Positions 8,801-24,357 of a DNA stretch of 64,000 nucleotides are shown here, piece after piece. The notes beneath the pieces were generated by a model. It ran no database searches. It saw only the letters and a program-made list of their open reading frames with translations, and had not been told where the DNA came from. Position numbers and translations under genes: made by a program. This stretch comes from Mycobacterium sp. SM1. Its GTDB lineage: Bacteria; Actinomycetota; Actinomycetes; Mycobacteriales; Mycobacteriaceae. Location of the stretch: positions 186,001 to 250,000 of the forward strand of contig NZ_JAFLNH010000002.1 in assembly GCF_018361265.1 (NCBI RefSeq). Reading direction: 5' to 3'. The number at the start of each line of letters is the position of its first letter. The first letter of the stretch is position 1.

Positions 8801-10010
8801 GACCCACACCTTCGACTATGCGCTGATCTCCGGTGAGGGCGATTGGCGGCAAGCGGAAGTCCCGTCCCGCAGCGCGGAGTTCTCCCACCCGCTGGTCGCT
8901 GTGGCCGTCCGGCAGCCCGCCGGCACGCTGCCGGCGGTTGGCTCGCTGCTGCATGTGGAGCCGGCCCGCACGGTGCGGGTGGGCGCCCTCAAGGCGGCCG
9001 GCAACCCGCTGGCGCGCGGCAGTGCTCGGCGGGTGGATCCGGGCGCGGTGGCGATCCGGCTGGTCGAGACGACCGGGGTCGACACCGACGTCGTCCTCGG
9101 CTGCGGGCTCGGCGCGGTGCGTGACGTGCACCACGCCAGCCTGCTCGAACAGCCCCGGCAGCGCCCGCGGCAGGTCACGCTGCGCGGCTTCCAGATCGCT
9201 ACCGTGCTGGCCAGGCTCGACGTGCCCAGGGCGCTGGCGGGCCCTGGTGATCGGGGTGGCGCGCTGGCGCCCGAAGCCGAGGCCGCCCAGCCGCTCTACG
9301 CGCGCTACTGGCTGCACAATCGCGGGCCCGCCCCGCTTGGCGGCCTGCCGGCCGTCGCCCACCTGCGCCCCCCGCGGGTAGCCGCGGAACCGGGCGGCAC
9401 CGTGGTGCTGCGGCTCACCGCGGCCAGCGACTGCGCCGATCAGGTGCTGGACGGCGTGATCGGGCTGCGCTTCCCGGGCGGCTGGGCGGTCATGCCCGCC
9501 GTCCTGCCGTTCACGCTGCGGCCCGGTGAGTACCTGGAGGCCGACGTGGTGGTGGCGGTGCCGGCGAACGCGCCCGCGGGACTGTATCCGGTGCGGGCTC
9601 AGCTGCGCCTCACCGGCAGCGAAGTGCCCCCCGCATGGCGGCAGCTGGTCGAGGATGTGTGCACCGTTGCCGTCGGTGTGGTCGGGGAGGAGCGGCTGCT
9701 CTATCTCATCGACGGACCGGCCGACGTCGACCTCGCGGCCGGCGAGTCGGCCCGTCTGGGCGTCACGGTTGGCACACACGCCCGCGCCGACCTGGCGGTG
9801 GAGGCGCACCTGATCAGCCCCTGGGGGACCTGGGAGTGGATGGGCCCACCGGCACGCGGCGCCGTGCTGCCCGCGCGCGGCAGTGTCGAGCTCGGCTTCG
9901 ACGTGACGCCGCCGGTGGACCTGGAACCCGGTCGGTGGTGGGCCCTGGTGCGGATCGGCTGCGCGGGCCGGCTGGCCTACTCGCCCGCGGTGATGGTGAC
10001 CGTCCGATGA
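5820..10010 (+). CDS. glycoside hydrolase family 38 alpha-mannosidase
   Basis: The 1396-residue protein has a GH38 catalytic core near its N-terminus. The zinc ligands are in HFHYDPVWW (His102, Asp104) and the probable nucleophile is Asp227 (WQLDVFGHD). A further metal-site histidine lies in GAHHDAITG at about residue 450. The second half is a long beta-rich region ending in an NPCBM/NEW3-like immunoglobulin fold (RWWALVRIG), as expected for GH38 C-terminal beta domains. It corresponds to M. tuberculosis Rv0648 but is about 180 residues longer by my recollection of that protein. It hydrolyses alpha-mannosides; cytosolic glycan turnover is likely because no signal peptide is visible. ATG 5820 or GTG 5817 may be the start. 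The 3' end overlaps the ROK kinase by ATGA, so the pair probably releases and phosphorylates a sugar. Confidence 0.85.
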   Translation: MRVISAESTELFVGPPDAPLQLARVTYTGCAQPTRVRVHGPGLTGEGLAAAGAGAVEIPITVEAPIVGEHRPARAHACGVGTSFTFTVAEPGWTVFMISHFHYDPVWWNTQGAYTSGWRADPPGPARQVNGFDLVRAHLDMARREPEYKFVLAEVDYLKPYWDTHPEDRAVLRRLIEDGRVEVLGGTYNEPSTNLVSPETTIRNLVCGMGFQCDVLGADPATAWQLDVFGHDPQFPAMAADAGLTSSSWARGPHHQWGPMAGGGVARMQFSSEFEWLAPSGRGLLTHYMPAHYSTGWWMDSSASLAEAERATYRLYEELKKVALTRNVLLPVGSDYTPPNKWVTAIHRDWGARYTWPKFVCALPREFFAAVRAELAARGCRPSPQTRDMNPIYTGKDVSFIDTKQAGRAAESTLLDAERFAVFAALLAGADYPQAALAKAWAQLAYGAHHDAITGSESDQVYLDLLTGWRDAWELGRAARDNAVTLLSAALSPAVAGDRRPIAVVWNPLAHPRSDIVTARLPRGGGVRVIDADGVEVPTHVEHDGRTVSWLARDVPSLGWRAYRLVTGDGAAWEPMRGPEIANERYRLAVDPARGGGVSVLLADGRQLIAAGRVGNELALYQEYPAHPVSGEGPWQLAPKGPVIRSSEAPAEVRAYTGPLGQRLVVRGRIGTLARYTQTLTLWHGVARVDCRTRIDEFTGADWVLRLLWPCPVPGALPVSEVGDAVIGRGFALWHDPETGRCVDAARHPWTLDNPAYGWFGLSSAARVRVGAGVRAVSVAEVVVPAETMSHSLARGLLVALVRAGVTATCGSADKPRYGHLEVDSNLPDFRIALGGPGHNVFTKRVLAEADPVYTTELDRQLGKTGRARVWVPAASPLAAAWVPGADLRHPRALPVLVIAARDETQLSSAIGSLADDLADAEITVTQQAPAGLGPFEGRTVALLNRGTPSFAVDPDGTLHIALMRSCTGWPSGVWITEPRRAAPDGQGFQLQHWTHTFDYALISGEGDWRQAEVPSRSAEFSHPLVAVAVRQPAGTLPAVGSLLHVEPARTVRVGALKAAGNPLARGSARRVDPGAVAIRLVETTGVDTDVVLGCGLGAVRDVHHASLLEQPRQRPRQVTLRGFQIATVLARLDVPRALAGPGDRGGALAPEAEAAQPLYARYWLHNRGPAPLGGLPAVAHLRPPRVAAEPGGTVVLRLTAASDCADQVLDGVIGLRFPGGWAVMPAVLPFTLRPGEYLEADVVVAVPANAPAGLYPVRAQLRLTGSEVPPAWRQLVEDVCTVAVGVVGEERLLYLIDGPADVDLAAGESARLGVTVGTHARADLAVEAHLISPWGTWEWMGPPARGAVLPARGSVELGFDVTPPVDLEPGRWWALVRIGCAGRLAYSPAVMVTVR

Positions 10011-10918
10011 GCGTCACTCTCGCTCTGGACATCGGTGGCACCAAGATCGCCGCCGGGCTGGTCGGTCCCGGCGGCGCCCTAGTGCACAGTGCTCGCCGGC
10101 CGACGCCGAAAACCCTCGATGCGGAGGAGGTTTGGGCTGCGGTGGCAGAAACCGCCGGGGACGCGCTGCGTGCCGCCGACGGCGCGGTTCGCGCGGTGGG
10201 CATTGCCTCCGCCGGTCCCATCGACCGCCAGGCGGGTACCGTCAGCCCGCTCAACATCGCGAGCTGGCGCGGCTTTCCGCTGCGGGACCGGGTCGCGGCG
10301 ACGGTGCCCGGCGTGCCGGTCCGGCTGAGTGGCGACGGCATCTGCATGGCGCTCGGCGAGCACCGCCATGGTGCCGGGCGGGGCGCACGCTTCCTGCTGG
10401 GCATGGTGGTCTCCACCGGTGTGGGCGGCGGATTGGTGCTCGACGGCGCCGTCTACCACGGCCGCAGCGGCAACGCCGGGCACGTCGGTCACGTTGTGGT
10501 CGATCCCGCCGGCCAGCCGTGCGCGTGCGGGGGCCGAGGCTGTGTCGAGACGGTCGCGGCCGGCCCGTCGATGGTGCGATGGGCGCGGGACAACGGCTGG
10601 GCCGGCGCACCCGGCGCGGGGGCCAAGGAGCTGGCCGCCGCGGCGGCGGCCGGCGATCCGGTGGCCGAGCGGGCGTTTCGTCGCGGTGCTAGGGCGCTCG
10701 CGGCGACGATCGCGTCGGTGGCGGCGGTCTGTGACATCGATCTCGTCGTCCTAGGTGGCGGCGTCGCCGACTCCGGTCGGGTGCTCTTCGAGCCGCTGCG
10801 CGCGGCATTGCCCGATTACGCCCGGCTGGGCTATCTGGCCGGCCTGCGGGTCGTGCCCGCGGAACTCGGTGGTGACGCCGGACTGATCGGCGCGGCCGCC
10901 CTCGCGGGGCTCCGGTGA
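10007..10918 (+). CDS. ROK-family sugar kinase (glucokinase/mannokinase-like)
   Basis: The protein is 303 residues, as in M. tuberculosis Rv0650 (302). The ATP-binding DIGGTK is at 8-13, and the ROK segment VSTGVGGGLVLDG is followed by EGH-like GNAGHVGHVVV. The zinc-binding motif CACGGRGC is at 172-179. The start is ATG 10007, overlapping the mannosidase stop. It phosphorylates a hexose with ATP in the cytosol. Context with the alpha-mannosidase suggests mannose or glucose, but specificity cannot be read from sequence. M. tuberculosis has fabD2 between the two genes; here they are directly fused into one overlap. Confidence 0.86.
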   Translation: MSVTLALDIGGTKIAAGLVGPGGALVHSARRPTPKTLDAEEVWAAVAETAGDALRAADGAVRAVGIASAGPIDRQAGTVSPLNIASWRGFPLRDRVAATVPGVPVRLSGDGICMALGEHRHGAGRGARFLLGMVVSTGVGGGLVLDGAVYHGRSGNAGHVGHVVVDPAGQPCACGGRGCVETVAAGPSMVRWARDNGWAGAPGAGAKELAAAAAAGDPVAERAFRRGARALAATIASVAAVCDIDLVVLGGGVADSGRVLFEPLRAALPDYARLGYLAGLRVVPAELGGDAGLIGAAALAGLR

Positions 10919-11001
10919 GCGCGCTGCGTCACGCTGGTCACATCCGTCACGAAATTCACGGGAGGGCCGGCGTGCCATGGTGCCCACCTTCGAGCGATTA
11001 T

Positions 11002-11015
11002 CGGGCTTCGGCCCG
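11002..11015 (+). terminator. short UUCG-capped hairpin after the ROK kinase
   Basis: CGGGC-TTCG-GCCCG forms a five-pair stem with a stable tetraloop 84 bases after the kinase stop. There is no T-tract. It may act as a weak terminator between the sugar genes and rplJ, or be incidental. Confidence 0.33.
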
Positions 11016-11046
11016 CAGTGCCGCCGCCGCGCCGGGCCACCCGTGT

Positions 11047-11076
11047 TTGGGCTGATCGGCGGGCCCACGCTATTGT
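11047..11076 (+). promoter_or_regulatory. rplJL promoter
   Basis: TTGGGC (11047-11052) and TATTGT (11071-11076) are separated by 18 bases and fit a housekeeping sigma-A promoter. Transcription would start near 11083, giving a leader of about 208 bases before rplJ. Confidence 0.6.
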
Positions 11077-11082
11077 TGTTGG

Positions 11083-11290
11083 CGATCCACCGAAGACCGT
11101 CGGCCACCGAGAAATCGGTCGAAGGCCCGGGAGCACCCCGGCGGCCCACGCAGGAGGACGAGGCATGGCCGCCGGCGCGCGCCGGCCCCGCCCCGATCGC
11201 GTCCTGCGGCGGGGCGCTTGTCGTTCCCGGTCCCGGTCGCGGACGGGACAGGCGGACAAGACACGTCGCAGGGACTCCGAGGAGACGCGC
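11083..11290 (+). promoter_or_regulatory. rplJL 5' leader, L10-leader-like autoregulatory region
   Basis: This long untranslated region contains ACCGAAGACCGTCGGCCACC, which resembles the conserved core of the ribosomal L10 leader. In that element the L10(L12)4 complex binds to repress its own mRNA. Several GC-rich hairpins follow, among them GTCCCG/CGGGAC at 11230-11249 just before the start codon. The assignment rests on position and the core motif; a covariance-model search was not possible here. Confidence 0.5.
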
Positions 11291-11884
11291 ATGGGCCGGG
11301 CCGAAAAGGCTGCCACCGTCGCAGAGATCGCCGAGCAGTTCAAGGCCTCCACGGCGACGGTGATCACCGACTACCGTGGCCTGACGGTGGCCAACCTGGC
11401 CGAGCTGCGCCGGTCGCTGCGGGGGTCGGCCAGCTATGCCGTGGCCAAGAACACGTTGATCAGGCGGGCTGCCGCGGAGGCCGGGATCGAGGGCCTCGAC
11501 GAGTTGTTCGTGGGCCCCACGGCGATCGCGTTTGTCACCGGTGAGCCGGTGGATGCGGCCAAAGCCATCAAGACCTTCGCCAAAGACCACAAGGCGCTGG
11601 TCATCAAGGGCGGTTACATGGACGGCCACCCGTTGACCGTCGCCGACGTCGAGCGCATTGCCGACCTGGAGTCCCGGGAGGTGTTGCTGGCCAAACTCGC
11701 CGGGGCGATGAAGGGCAACCTCGCCAAGGCTGCCGCGCTGTTCAATGCCCCGGCATCACAGCTGGCCCGGCTGCTGGCCGCGCTGCAGGAGAAAAAGGCC
11801 ACCGGGCAGGAGCAATCCGCCCCGGCTCCACCGGAAGACACCGGCGCGGCCCCGCCGGCGCACGCACCGGCCGAAACCGAATGA
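11291..11884 (+). CDS. rplJ: 50S ribosomal protein L10
   Basis: The 197-residue product starts [18 protein letters not shown] and contains the L10 core with [15 protein letters not shown] and [11 protein letters not shown]. It forms the base of the ribosomal stalk and binds L7/L12 dimers through its C-terminal helix. A low-complexity Ala/Pro/Glu tail of about 25 residues makes it longer than the M. tuberculosis protein (178). ATG 11291 is preceded by GACTCCGAGGAGACG, which supplies a good ribosome binding site; the open frame further upstream is the untranslated leader. Confidence 0.95.
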   Translation: MGRAEKAATVAEIAEQFKASTATVITDYRGLTVANLAELRRSLRGSASYAVAKNTLIRRAAAEAGIEGLDELFVGPTAIAFVTGEPVDAAKAIKTFAKDHKALVIKGGYMDGHPLTVADVERIADLESREVLLAKLAGAMKGNLAKAAALFNAPASQLARLLAALQEKKATGQEQSAPAPPEDTGAAPPAHAPAETE

Positions 11885-11924
11885 CTTCGTACCGATTCCG
11901 TACCGATTAGGAAGGACCCACACC

Positions 11925-12317
11925 ATGGCCAAGCTCTCCACCGACGAACTGCTCGACGCGTTCAAGGACATGACCCTGTTGGAGCTCTCCGAGTTCGTCA
12001 AGAAGTTCGAGGAGACCTTCGAGGTCACCGCCGCCGTCCCGGTCGCGGCCGCGGTGGCCGCCCCGGGCGCGGCCCCGGGCGCCGCCGAGGAGGCCGAGGA
12101 GCAAACCGAGTTCGACGTCATCCTCGAGGCCGCCGGCGAAAAGAAGATCGGGGTCATCAAGGTCGTTCGCGAGATCGTCTCGGGACTGGGCCTCAAGGAG
12201 GCGAAAGACTTGGTCGACAGCGCGCCCAGGCCGGTTCTGGAGAAGGTCGCCAAGGAGGCCGCCCAGGAGGCCAAGGCGAAACTCGAGGCCGCAGGCGCCA
12301 CCGTCACCGTCAAGTAG
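11925..12317 (+). CDS. rplL: 50S ribosomal protein L7/L12
   Basis: The protein is 130 residues, the same length as the M. tuberculosis protein. The N-terminal dimerisation domain ([20 protein letters not shown]) is followed by an Ala-rich hinge. The globular C-terminal domain carries [20 protein letters not shown], the surface that contacts translation GTPases. It lies 40 bases after rplJ. A direct repeat CGTACCGATT occurs twice at 11887-11909 in the gap, and AGGAAGGA provides the ribosome binding site. Confidence 0.97.
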   Translation: MAKLSTDELLDAFKDMTLLELSEFVKKFEETFEVTAAVPVAAAVAAPGAAPGAAEEAEEQTEFDVILEAAGEKKIGVIKVVREIVSGLGLKEAKDLVDSAPRPVLEKVAKEAAQEAKAKLEAAGATVTVK

Positions 12318-12387
12318 GCGCACCGCACAACCTCGGCAGTCCAATCGGGGGCAGTCCGCGAGCGTGGTCTCCGGCGCGCCGTTGCGC

Positions 12388-12393
12388 TACAGT
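12388..12393 (+). promoter_or_regulatory. candidate -10 box upstream of mkl
   Basis: TACAGT lies 55 bases before the mkl start codon. No good -35 is visible, so the call is tentative. Confidence 0.33.
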
Positions 12394-12448
12394 GACTCAT
12401 GCCACAAGCAGGCGGGCAGAGTGGGGCAACGTCGGAGGAAGGATTTGT

Positions 12449-13522
12449 ATGGGTACCGCTATCCAGGTTGAGGGGCTGACCAAGTCCTTTGGGGCCCAGC
12501 GGATCTGGGAGGACGTCACGCTCGACATCCCGGCTGGTGAGGTCAGTGTGCTGCTGGGGCCGTCGGGCACGGGCAAATCGGTGTTTTTGAAGTCGCTGAT
12601 CGGCCTGCTGCGCCCGGAGCGTGGCTCGGTGATTATCGACGGCACCGACATCACCCAATGCACGGCCAGGGAACTCTATGAGATCCGCATGCTGTTCGGG
12701 GTGATGTTCCAGGACGGCGCGCTGTTCGGTTCGATGAACATCTACGACAACACCGCGTTCCCACTGCGTGAGCACACCAAGAAAAAGGAAAGCGAGATCC
12801 GTGACATCGTCATGGAGAAGCTGGAGCTGGTCGGGCTCGCGGGCGATGAGAAGAAGTTCCCCGGCGAGATCTCCGGCGGCATGCGCAAACGTGCCGGGCT
12901 GGCCCGCTCGCTGGTGCTCGATCCGCAGATCATCCTCTGCGACGAGCCCGACTCGGGTCTGGATCCGGTGCGCACCGCCTATCTGAGCCAGCTGCTCATC
13001 GACATCAACGCGCAAATCGACGCCACCATCTTGATCGTCACGCATAACATCAACATCGCGCGCACGGTGCCGGACAACATCGGCATGCTATTTCGCCGCA
13101 GGCTGGTGATGTTCGGTCCCCGCGAGGTGCTGCTGACCAGCGACGAGCCGGTGGTGCGGCAATTCCTCAACGGGCGCCGGATCGGTCCGATCGGCATGTC
13201 CGAGGAAAAAGACGAGGCCACCATGGCCGAGGAGCAGGCTCACCTGGAGGCCGGCCATCACGACGGCGGTGTCGAGGAGATCGAAGGCGTGCCGCCACAG
13301 ATCACCGCGACCCCGGGCATGCCCGAGCGCAGGGCGGTTGCCCGCCGGCGGGCCCGGGTGCGCGAGATCCTGCACACGCTGCCCAGGCGTGCTCAGGAAG
13401 CGATCCTCGACGACCTGGAGGGCACCCACAAGTATGTGGGGCACACGTTCGCCGATGAGGTCGGAATCGGGCGCCATCGCGGGGAGGACGAAGCACCCAC
13501 CGCGGTCATCCCCACCCAGTAG
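12449..13522 (+). CDS. mkl: Mce-transporter ATP-binding protein Mkl (MceG)
   Basis: This is a 357-residue ABC ATPase with Walker A GPSGTGKS at 37-44, Q-loop near MFQDG (87-91), signature SGGMRKRAG at 142-150 and Walker B with DEPDSGLDP at 165-173. It matches M. tuberculosis Mkl/MceG (359), the shared ATPase that powers Mce lipid and sterol importers together with YrbE permeases. The C-terminal extension after about 255 (SEEKDEATMAEEQAHLEA onward) is typical of the actinobacterial protein and not of E. coli MlaF. ATG 12449 follows GGAGGAAGG closely. An upstream GTG at 12392 would add 19 residues without a ribosome binding site. Confidence 0.93.
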   Translation: MGTAIQVEGLTKSFGAQRIWEDVTLDIPAGEVSVLLGPSGTGKSVFLKSLIGLLRPERGSVIIDGTDITQCTARELYEIRMLFGVMFQDGALFGSMNIYDNTAFPLREHTKKKESEIRDIVMEKLELVGLAGDEKKFPGEISGGMRKRAGLARSLVLDPQIILCDEPDSGLDPVRTAYLSQLLIDINAQIDATILIVTHNINIARTVPDNIGMLFRRRLVMFGPREVLLTSDEPVVRQFLNGRRIGPIGMSEEKDEATMAEEQAHLEAGHHDGGVEEIEGVPPQITATPGMPERRAVARRRARVREILHTLPRRAQEAILDDLEGTHKYVGHTFADEVGIGRHRGEDEAPTAVIPTQ

Positions 13523-17432
<3,910 letters not shown>

Positions 17433-17449
17433 TACTTAATCGTCACTAG

Positions 17450-21424
<3,975 letters not shown>

Positions 21425-21436
21425 CTACCGCGAGCA

Positions 21437-21481
21437 GACGCAAACGCCCCGCGCACCCGGCGTGTCGGGGGCGTTTGCGTC
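21437..21481 (+). terminator. rpoBC terminator hairpin
   Basis: GACGCAAACGCCCC pairs with GGGGGCGTTTGCGTC around a 16-base loop, immediately after rpoC. No T-tract follows, as is common for mycobacterial terminators. The stem is nearly perfect and could serve both strands. Confidence 0.75.
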
Positions 21482-21559
21482 CGCTGGGCGCGCCGTTATC
21501 CACAGCCGGTGCCGCGGTGGCTAGCCGATACCGGGTGGCGCGCCCATGCTTCGCGTGTG

Positions 21560-21772
21560 CCTGCTGATGGGCCGGTGACCACCGCCGAGCTGCCGACGGT
21601 GATCTCTCGCAAGCGTCTGGCCAGGCTCGTGAAGGCGGTCGGCGCTTGTGCTCCAGGGGAATTGCACGCCGCAATCCGCGAACAAAAGGGGCCGCCGCGG
21701 CATCGCAAGGTCCGAGAACTGGTCGGCTACGCCGACGGTCGCGCGGAGTCGCCAATGGAGAGCGAGGCGCGC
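21560..21772 (+). pseudogene. remnant of an AbiEi/DUF559-type protein
   Basis: The translated stretch contains GPVTTAE, ACAPGELHAAIREQKG, VRELVGYADGRAESPMESEA. In intact mycobacterial members of the type IV toxin-antitoxin AbiEi/DUF559 group, this series precedes the nuclease-like DUF559 domain. Here it is cut off right after MESEAR and replaced by unrelated sequence. The whole N-terminal wing is missing too. I read it as an internal relic of a larger gene. M. tuberculosis has the ceramidase Rv0669c near this position. Confidence 0.5.
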
Positions 21773-21810
21773 CCACCTGTCGCGGCCTCGCCTGACGGGC
21801 GGAGCAGGCA

Positions 21811-21848
21811 CAAAAGCCCCAGTTCCACCCCCGAATTGGGGACTTTTG
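21811..21848. terminator. hairpin between the relic and nfo
   Basis: CAAAAGCCCCA and TTGGGGACTTTTG form a stem of about 11 pairs with one bulged A, followed by only 40 bases before nfo. It could stop read-through from the rpoBC side or be a decayed repeat. Confidence 0.4.
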
Positions 21849-21875
21849 CGACTGCTCGCCGAACGGGTGACCCAC

Positions 21876-21881
21876 TACACT
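21876..21881 (+). promoter_or_regulatory. candidate -10 box for nfo
   Basis: TACACT lies seven bases before GTG 21889, which would make the transcript leaderless. No well-spaced -35 is seen. Confidence 0.37.
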
Positions 21882-21888
21882 GGCCGAC

Positions 21889-22644
21889 GTGCTCATCGGT
21901 TCGCATGTCAGCCCGCGGGATCCGCTCGCCGCGGCGCAGGCCGAGGGCGCCGACGTCGTGCAGATCTTTCTGGGTAACCCGCAGAGTTGGAAAAAACCCA
22001 AGCGCCGCGACGACGCCGCCCGGTTGCGGGAATCCTCGGTGTCGGTATATGTGCACGCCCCCTATCTGATCAACCTCGCGTCGGCCAACAATCGCGTGCG
22101 GATCCCGTCCCGCAAGATGCTCCAGGACACCTGCGACGCCGCGGCGGACATAGCGGCCACCGCGGTGATTGTGCACGGTGGTCATGCTGACGACGACGAC
22201 ATCCGGGCGGGCTGTGAGCGCTGGCGGAAGGCGATGGAGCGGCTCGACACCGACGTTCCGGTGTATCTGGAGAACACCGCGGGCGGCGACCATGCAATGG
22301 CCCGCCACTTCGACACCATCGCCCGGCTCTGGGACCACATCGGCGACACCGGCATCGGCTTTTGCCTGGACACCTGCCATGCCTGGGCGGCGGGCGAGCC
22401 GCTGGCCGACGCGGTCGATCGCATCAGGGCGATCACCGGCCGCGTCGACCTGGTGCACTGCAATGACTCACGGGATGCGGCGGGCTCGGGCGCAGACCGC
22501 CACGCCAACATCGGTGTCGGGCGGATCGACCCGCAGCTGCTGGTCGCGGTCGTCAAAGCGGCGGCCGCACCCGTCATCTGCGAGACCCCCGACGAGGGTC
22601 GCAGAGACGACATCGCCTTCCTGCGCTCACACCTCGCCGGATAA
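21889..22644 (+). CDS. nfo: deoxyribonuclease IV (AP endonuclease IV)
   Basis: This TIM-barrel AP endonuclease has 251 residues (252 in M. tuberculosis End). The zinc-ligand and active-site motifs appear in order: [11 protein letters not shown] near 57, HGGH near 99, LENTAGG near 127, [10 protein letters not shown] near 162, HCNDS near 190, [11 protein letters not shown] near 203 and ICETP near 224. It cleaves 5' to abasic sites during base-excision repair. GTG 21889 has no Shine-Dalgarno sequence, fitting leaderless translation. The lipoprotein gene lpqP that follows in M. tuberculosis is missing; fadE8 comes next. Confidence 0.94.
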   Translation: MLIGSHVSPRDPLAAAQAEGADVVQIFLGNPQSWKKPKRRDDAARLRESSVSVYVHAPYLINLASANNRVRIPSRKMLQDTCDAAADIAATAVIVHGGHADDDDIRAGCERWRKAMERLDTDVPVYLENTAGGDHAMARHFDTIARLWDHIGDTGIGFCLDTCHAWAAGEPLADAVDRIRAITGRVDLVHCNDSRDAAGSGADRHANIGVGRIDPQLLVAVVKAAAAPVICETPDEGRRDDIAFLRSHLAG

Positions 22645-22728
22645 CCAGCTGTGGGGGTTCTTCGCCGCCCACCCCCGTTAAGCGTTACGTATCTTGTGCA
22701 ACTGTCGGAAAAATGTAATAGTTCACGT

Positions 22729-24357
22729 ATGCCCGATACCCATGTCGTCGCCAACCAGGTTCCGCCCCTGGAGAACCACAACCCCGCCTCCTCGCCGGTG
22801 CTTGTGGAGGCCGTGGTCCGCGAGGGTGGGCAATGGGGCCTGGACGAACTGACCGAGTTGGGCACGGTCGCCGCCTCCGGGCAGGCTCGGCGATGGGGCG
22901 AGCTTGCCGACCGCAACCGGCCCATTTTGCGCACCCATGACCGCTACGGGCATCGTATCGACGAGGTGGAATACGACCCGGCGTATCACGAGCTGATGCG
23001 CACCGCCATCGCCCACGGCCTGCACGCCGCACCCTGGGCCGATGGGCGCCCGGGCGCGCACGTGGTGCGGGCCGCGAAAACCTCGGTGTGGAACGTCGAG
23101 CCCGGTCACATGTGCCCGATTTCGATGACCTATGCGGTGGTGCCGGCACTGCGGCACAACCGGGAGCTGGCGAGGGTGTACGAGCCGCTGCTGACGAGCC
23201 GCAGCTACGACCCGGAGCTGGTGGTGCCGACGACAAAGGCCGGTATCACCGCGGGCATGTCGATGACTGAGAAACAGGGGGGCTCCGACGTGCGTGCCAA
23301 CACCACCCGGGCAACCCGCAACGCCGACGGCAGCTATTCGCTCACCGGGCACAAGTGGTTCACCTCGGCGCCGATGTGTGACATCTTCCTGGTGCTCGCG
23401 CAGGCCCCGGGCGGGCTGTCGTGCTTCTTTCTGCCCCGGGTGCTGCCCGACGGCACCCGCAACCGGATGTTTTTGCAGCGCCTGAAGGACAAACTGGGCA
23501 ATCACGCCAACGCCTCGGCCGAGGTCGAGTATGACGGCGCCACCGCGTGGCTGGTCGGGGAGGAGGGCCGCGGTGTGCCGACCATCATCGAGATGGTCAA
23601 CCTGACGCGGCTGGACTGCACCCTGGCCAGTGCGACCAGCATGCGCACCGGCCTGGCCCAGGCCATCCATCACGCCCAACATCGAAAAGCGTTCGGCGCC
23701 TATCTAATCGACCAACCGTTGATGCGCAATGTGCTGGCTGACCTGGCGGTGGAGGCCGAGGCGGCCACTATCGTGGCGATGCGGATGGCCGGAGCCACCG
23801 ACAACGCCGTCCGCGGCGACGACACGGAGGCGCTGCTGCGCCGTATCGGGCTGGCCGCGAGCAAATACTGGGTGTGCAAACGCGCGACGCCGCATGCCGC
23901 GGAGGCGTTGGAATGCCTGGGCGGCAACGGCTATGTCGAAGACTCCGGGATGCCACGGCTGTACCGGGAGGCGCCACTGATGGGCATCTGGGAGGGCTCA
24001 GGTAACATTAGCGCGCTGGACACGTTGCGCGCCATGGCAACTCGCCCCGAATGCGTCGAGGTGCTGTTCGCTGAGCTGGCCCTTAGCGCCGGGCAGGATC
24101 TCCGGCTGGACGCCCACGTCACGCAGCTTAAGGGCCAACTCGGTGACACGGATACCATCGCCTATCGCGCCCGCAGGGTTGCCGAGGACATCTGCCTGGC
24201 GCTGCAGGGGGCGCTGCTGGTGCGCCATGGGCATCCCGCCGTGGCCGAGGCGTTTTTAGCCACCCGGCTCGGCGGGCAGTGGGGCGGCGCGTTCGGCACC
24301 CTGCCCACCGGGCTGGATCTCGAACCCATCCTCGAGCGGGCTCTGGTGAAAGGGTGA
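22729..24357 (+). CDS. fadE8: acyl-CoA dehydrogenase FadE8 (AidB-like)
   Basis: From ATG 22729 the protein is 542 residues, the same as M. tuberculosis FadE8. It has the acyl-CoA dehydrogenase core with GITAGMSMTEKQGGSDVRAN (flavin/substrate loop), LTGHKWFTSAP, and near the C-terminus RLYREAPLMGIWEGSGNISA, the flavin-binding stretch typical of the AidB subfamily. AidB-like enzymes oxidise branched acyl-CoAs or protect DNA; which applies is not visible. The stop overlaps the echA4 start (GTGA), so fadE8-echA4-PaaX-like-echA5 look like one operon. Confidence 0.92.
   Translation: MPDTHVVANQVPPLENHNPASSPVLVEAVVREGGQWGLDELTELGTVAASGQARRWGELADRNRPILRTHDRYGHRIDEVEYDPAYHELMRTAIAHGLHAAPWADGRPGAHVVRAAKTSVWNVEPGHMCPISMTYAVVPALRHNRELARVYEPLLTSRSYDPELVVPTTKAGITAGMSMTEKQGGSDVRANTTRATRNADGSYSLTGHKWFTSAPMCDIFLVLAQAPGGLSCFFLPRVLPDGTRNRMFLQRLKDKLGNHANASAEVEYDGATAWLVGEEGRGVPTIIEMVNLTRLDCTLASATSMRTGLAQAIHHAQHRKAFGAYLIDQPLMRNVLADLAVEAEAATIVAMRMAGATDNAVRGDDTEALLRRIGLAASKYWVCKRATPHAAEALECLGGNGYVEDSGMPRLYREAPLMGIWEGSGNISALDTLRAMATRPECVEVLFAELALSAGQDLRLDAHVTQLKGQLGDTDTIAYRARRVAEDICLALQGALLVRHGHPAVAEAFLATRLGGQWGGAFGTLPTGLDLEPILERALVKG

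Noticed and set aside
7758..9809. 683-residue minus-strand open frame inside the mannosidase gene
   Set aside because: Long antisense frames are expected in high-GC coding DNA; the sequence is low-complexity and lacks motifs.
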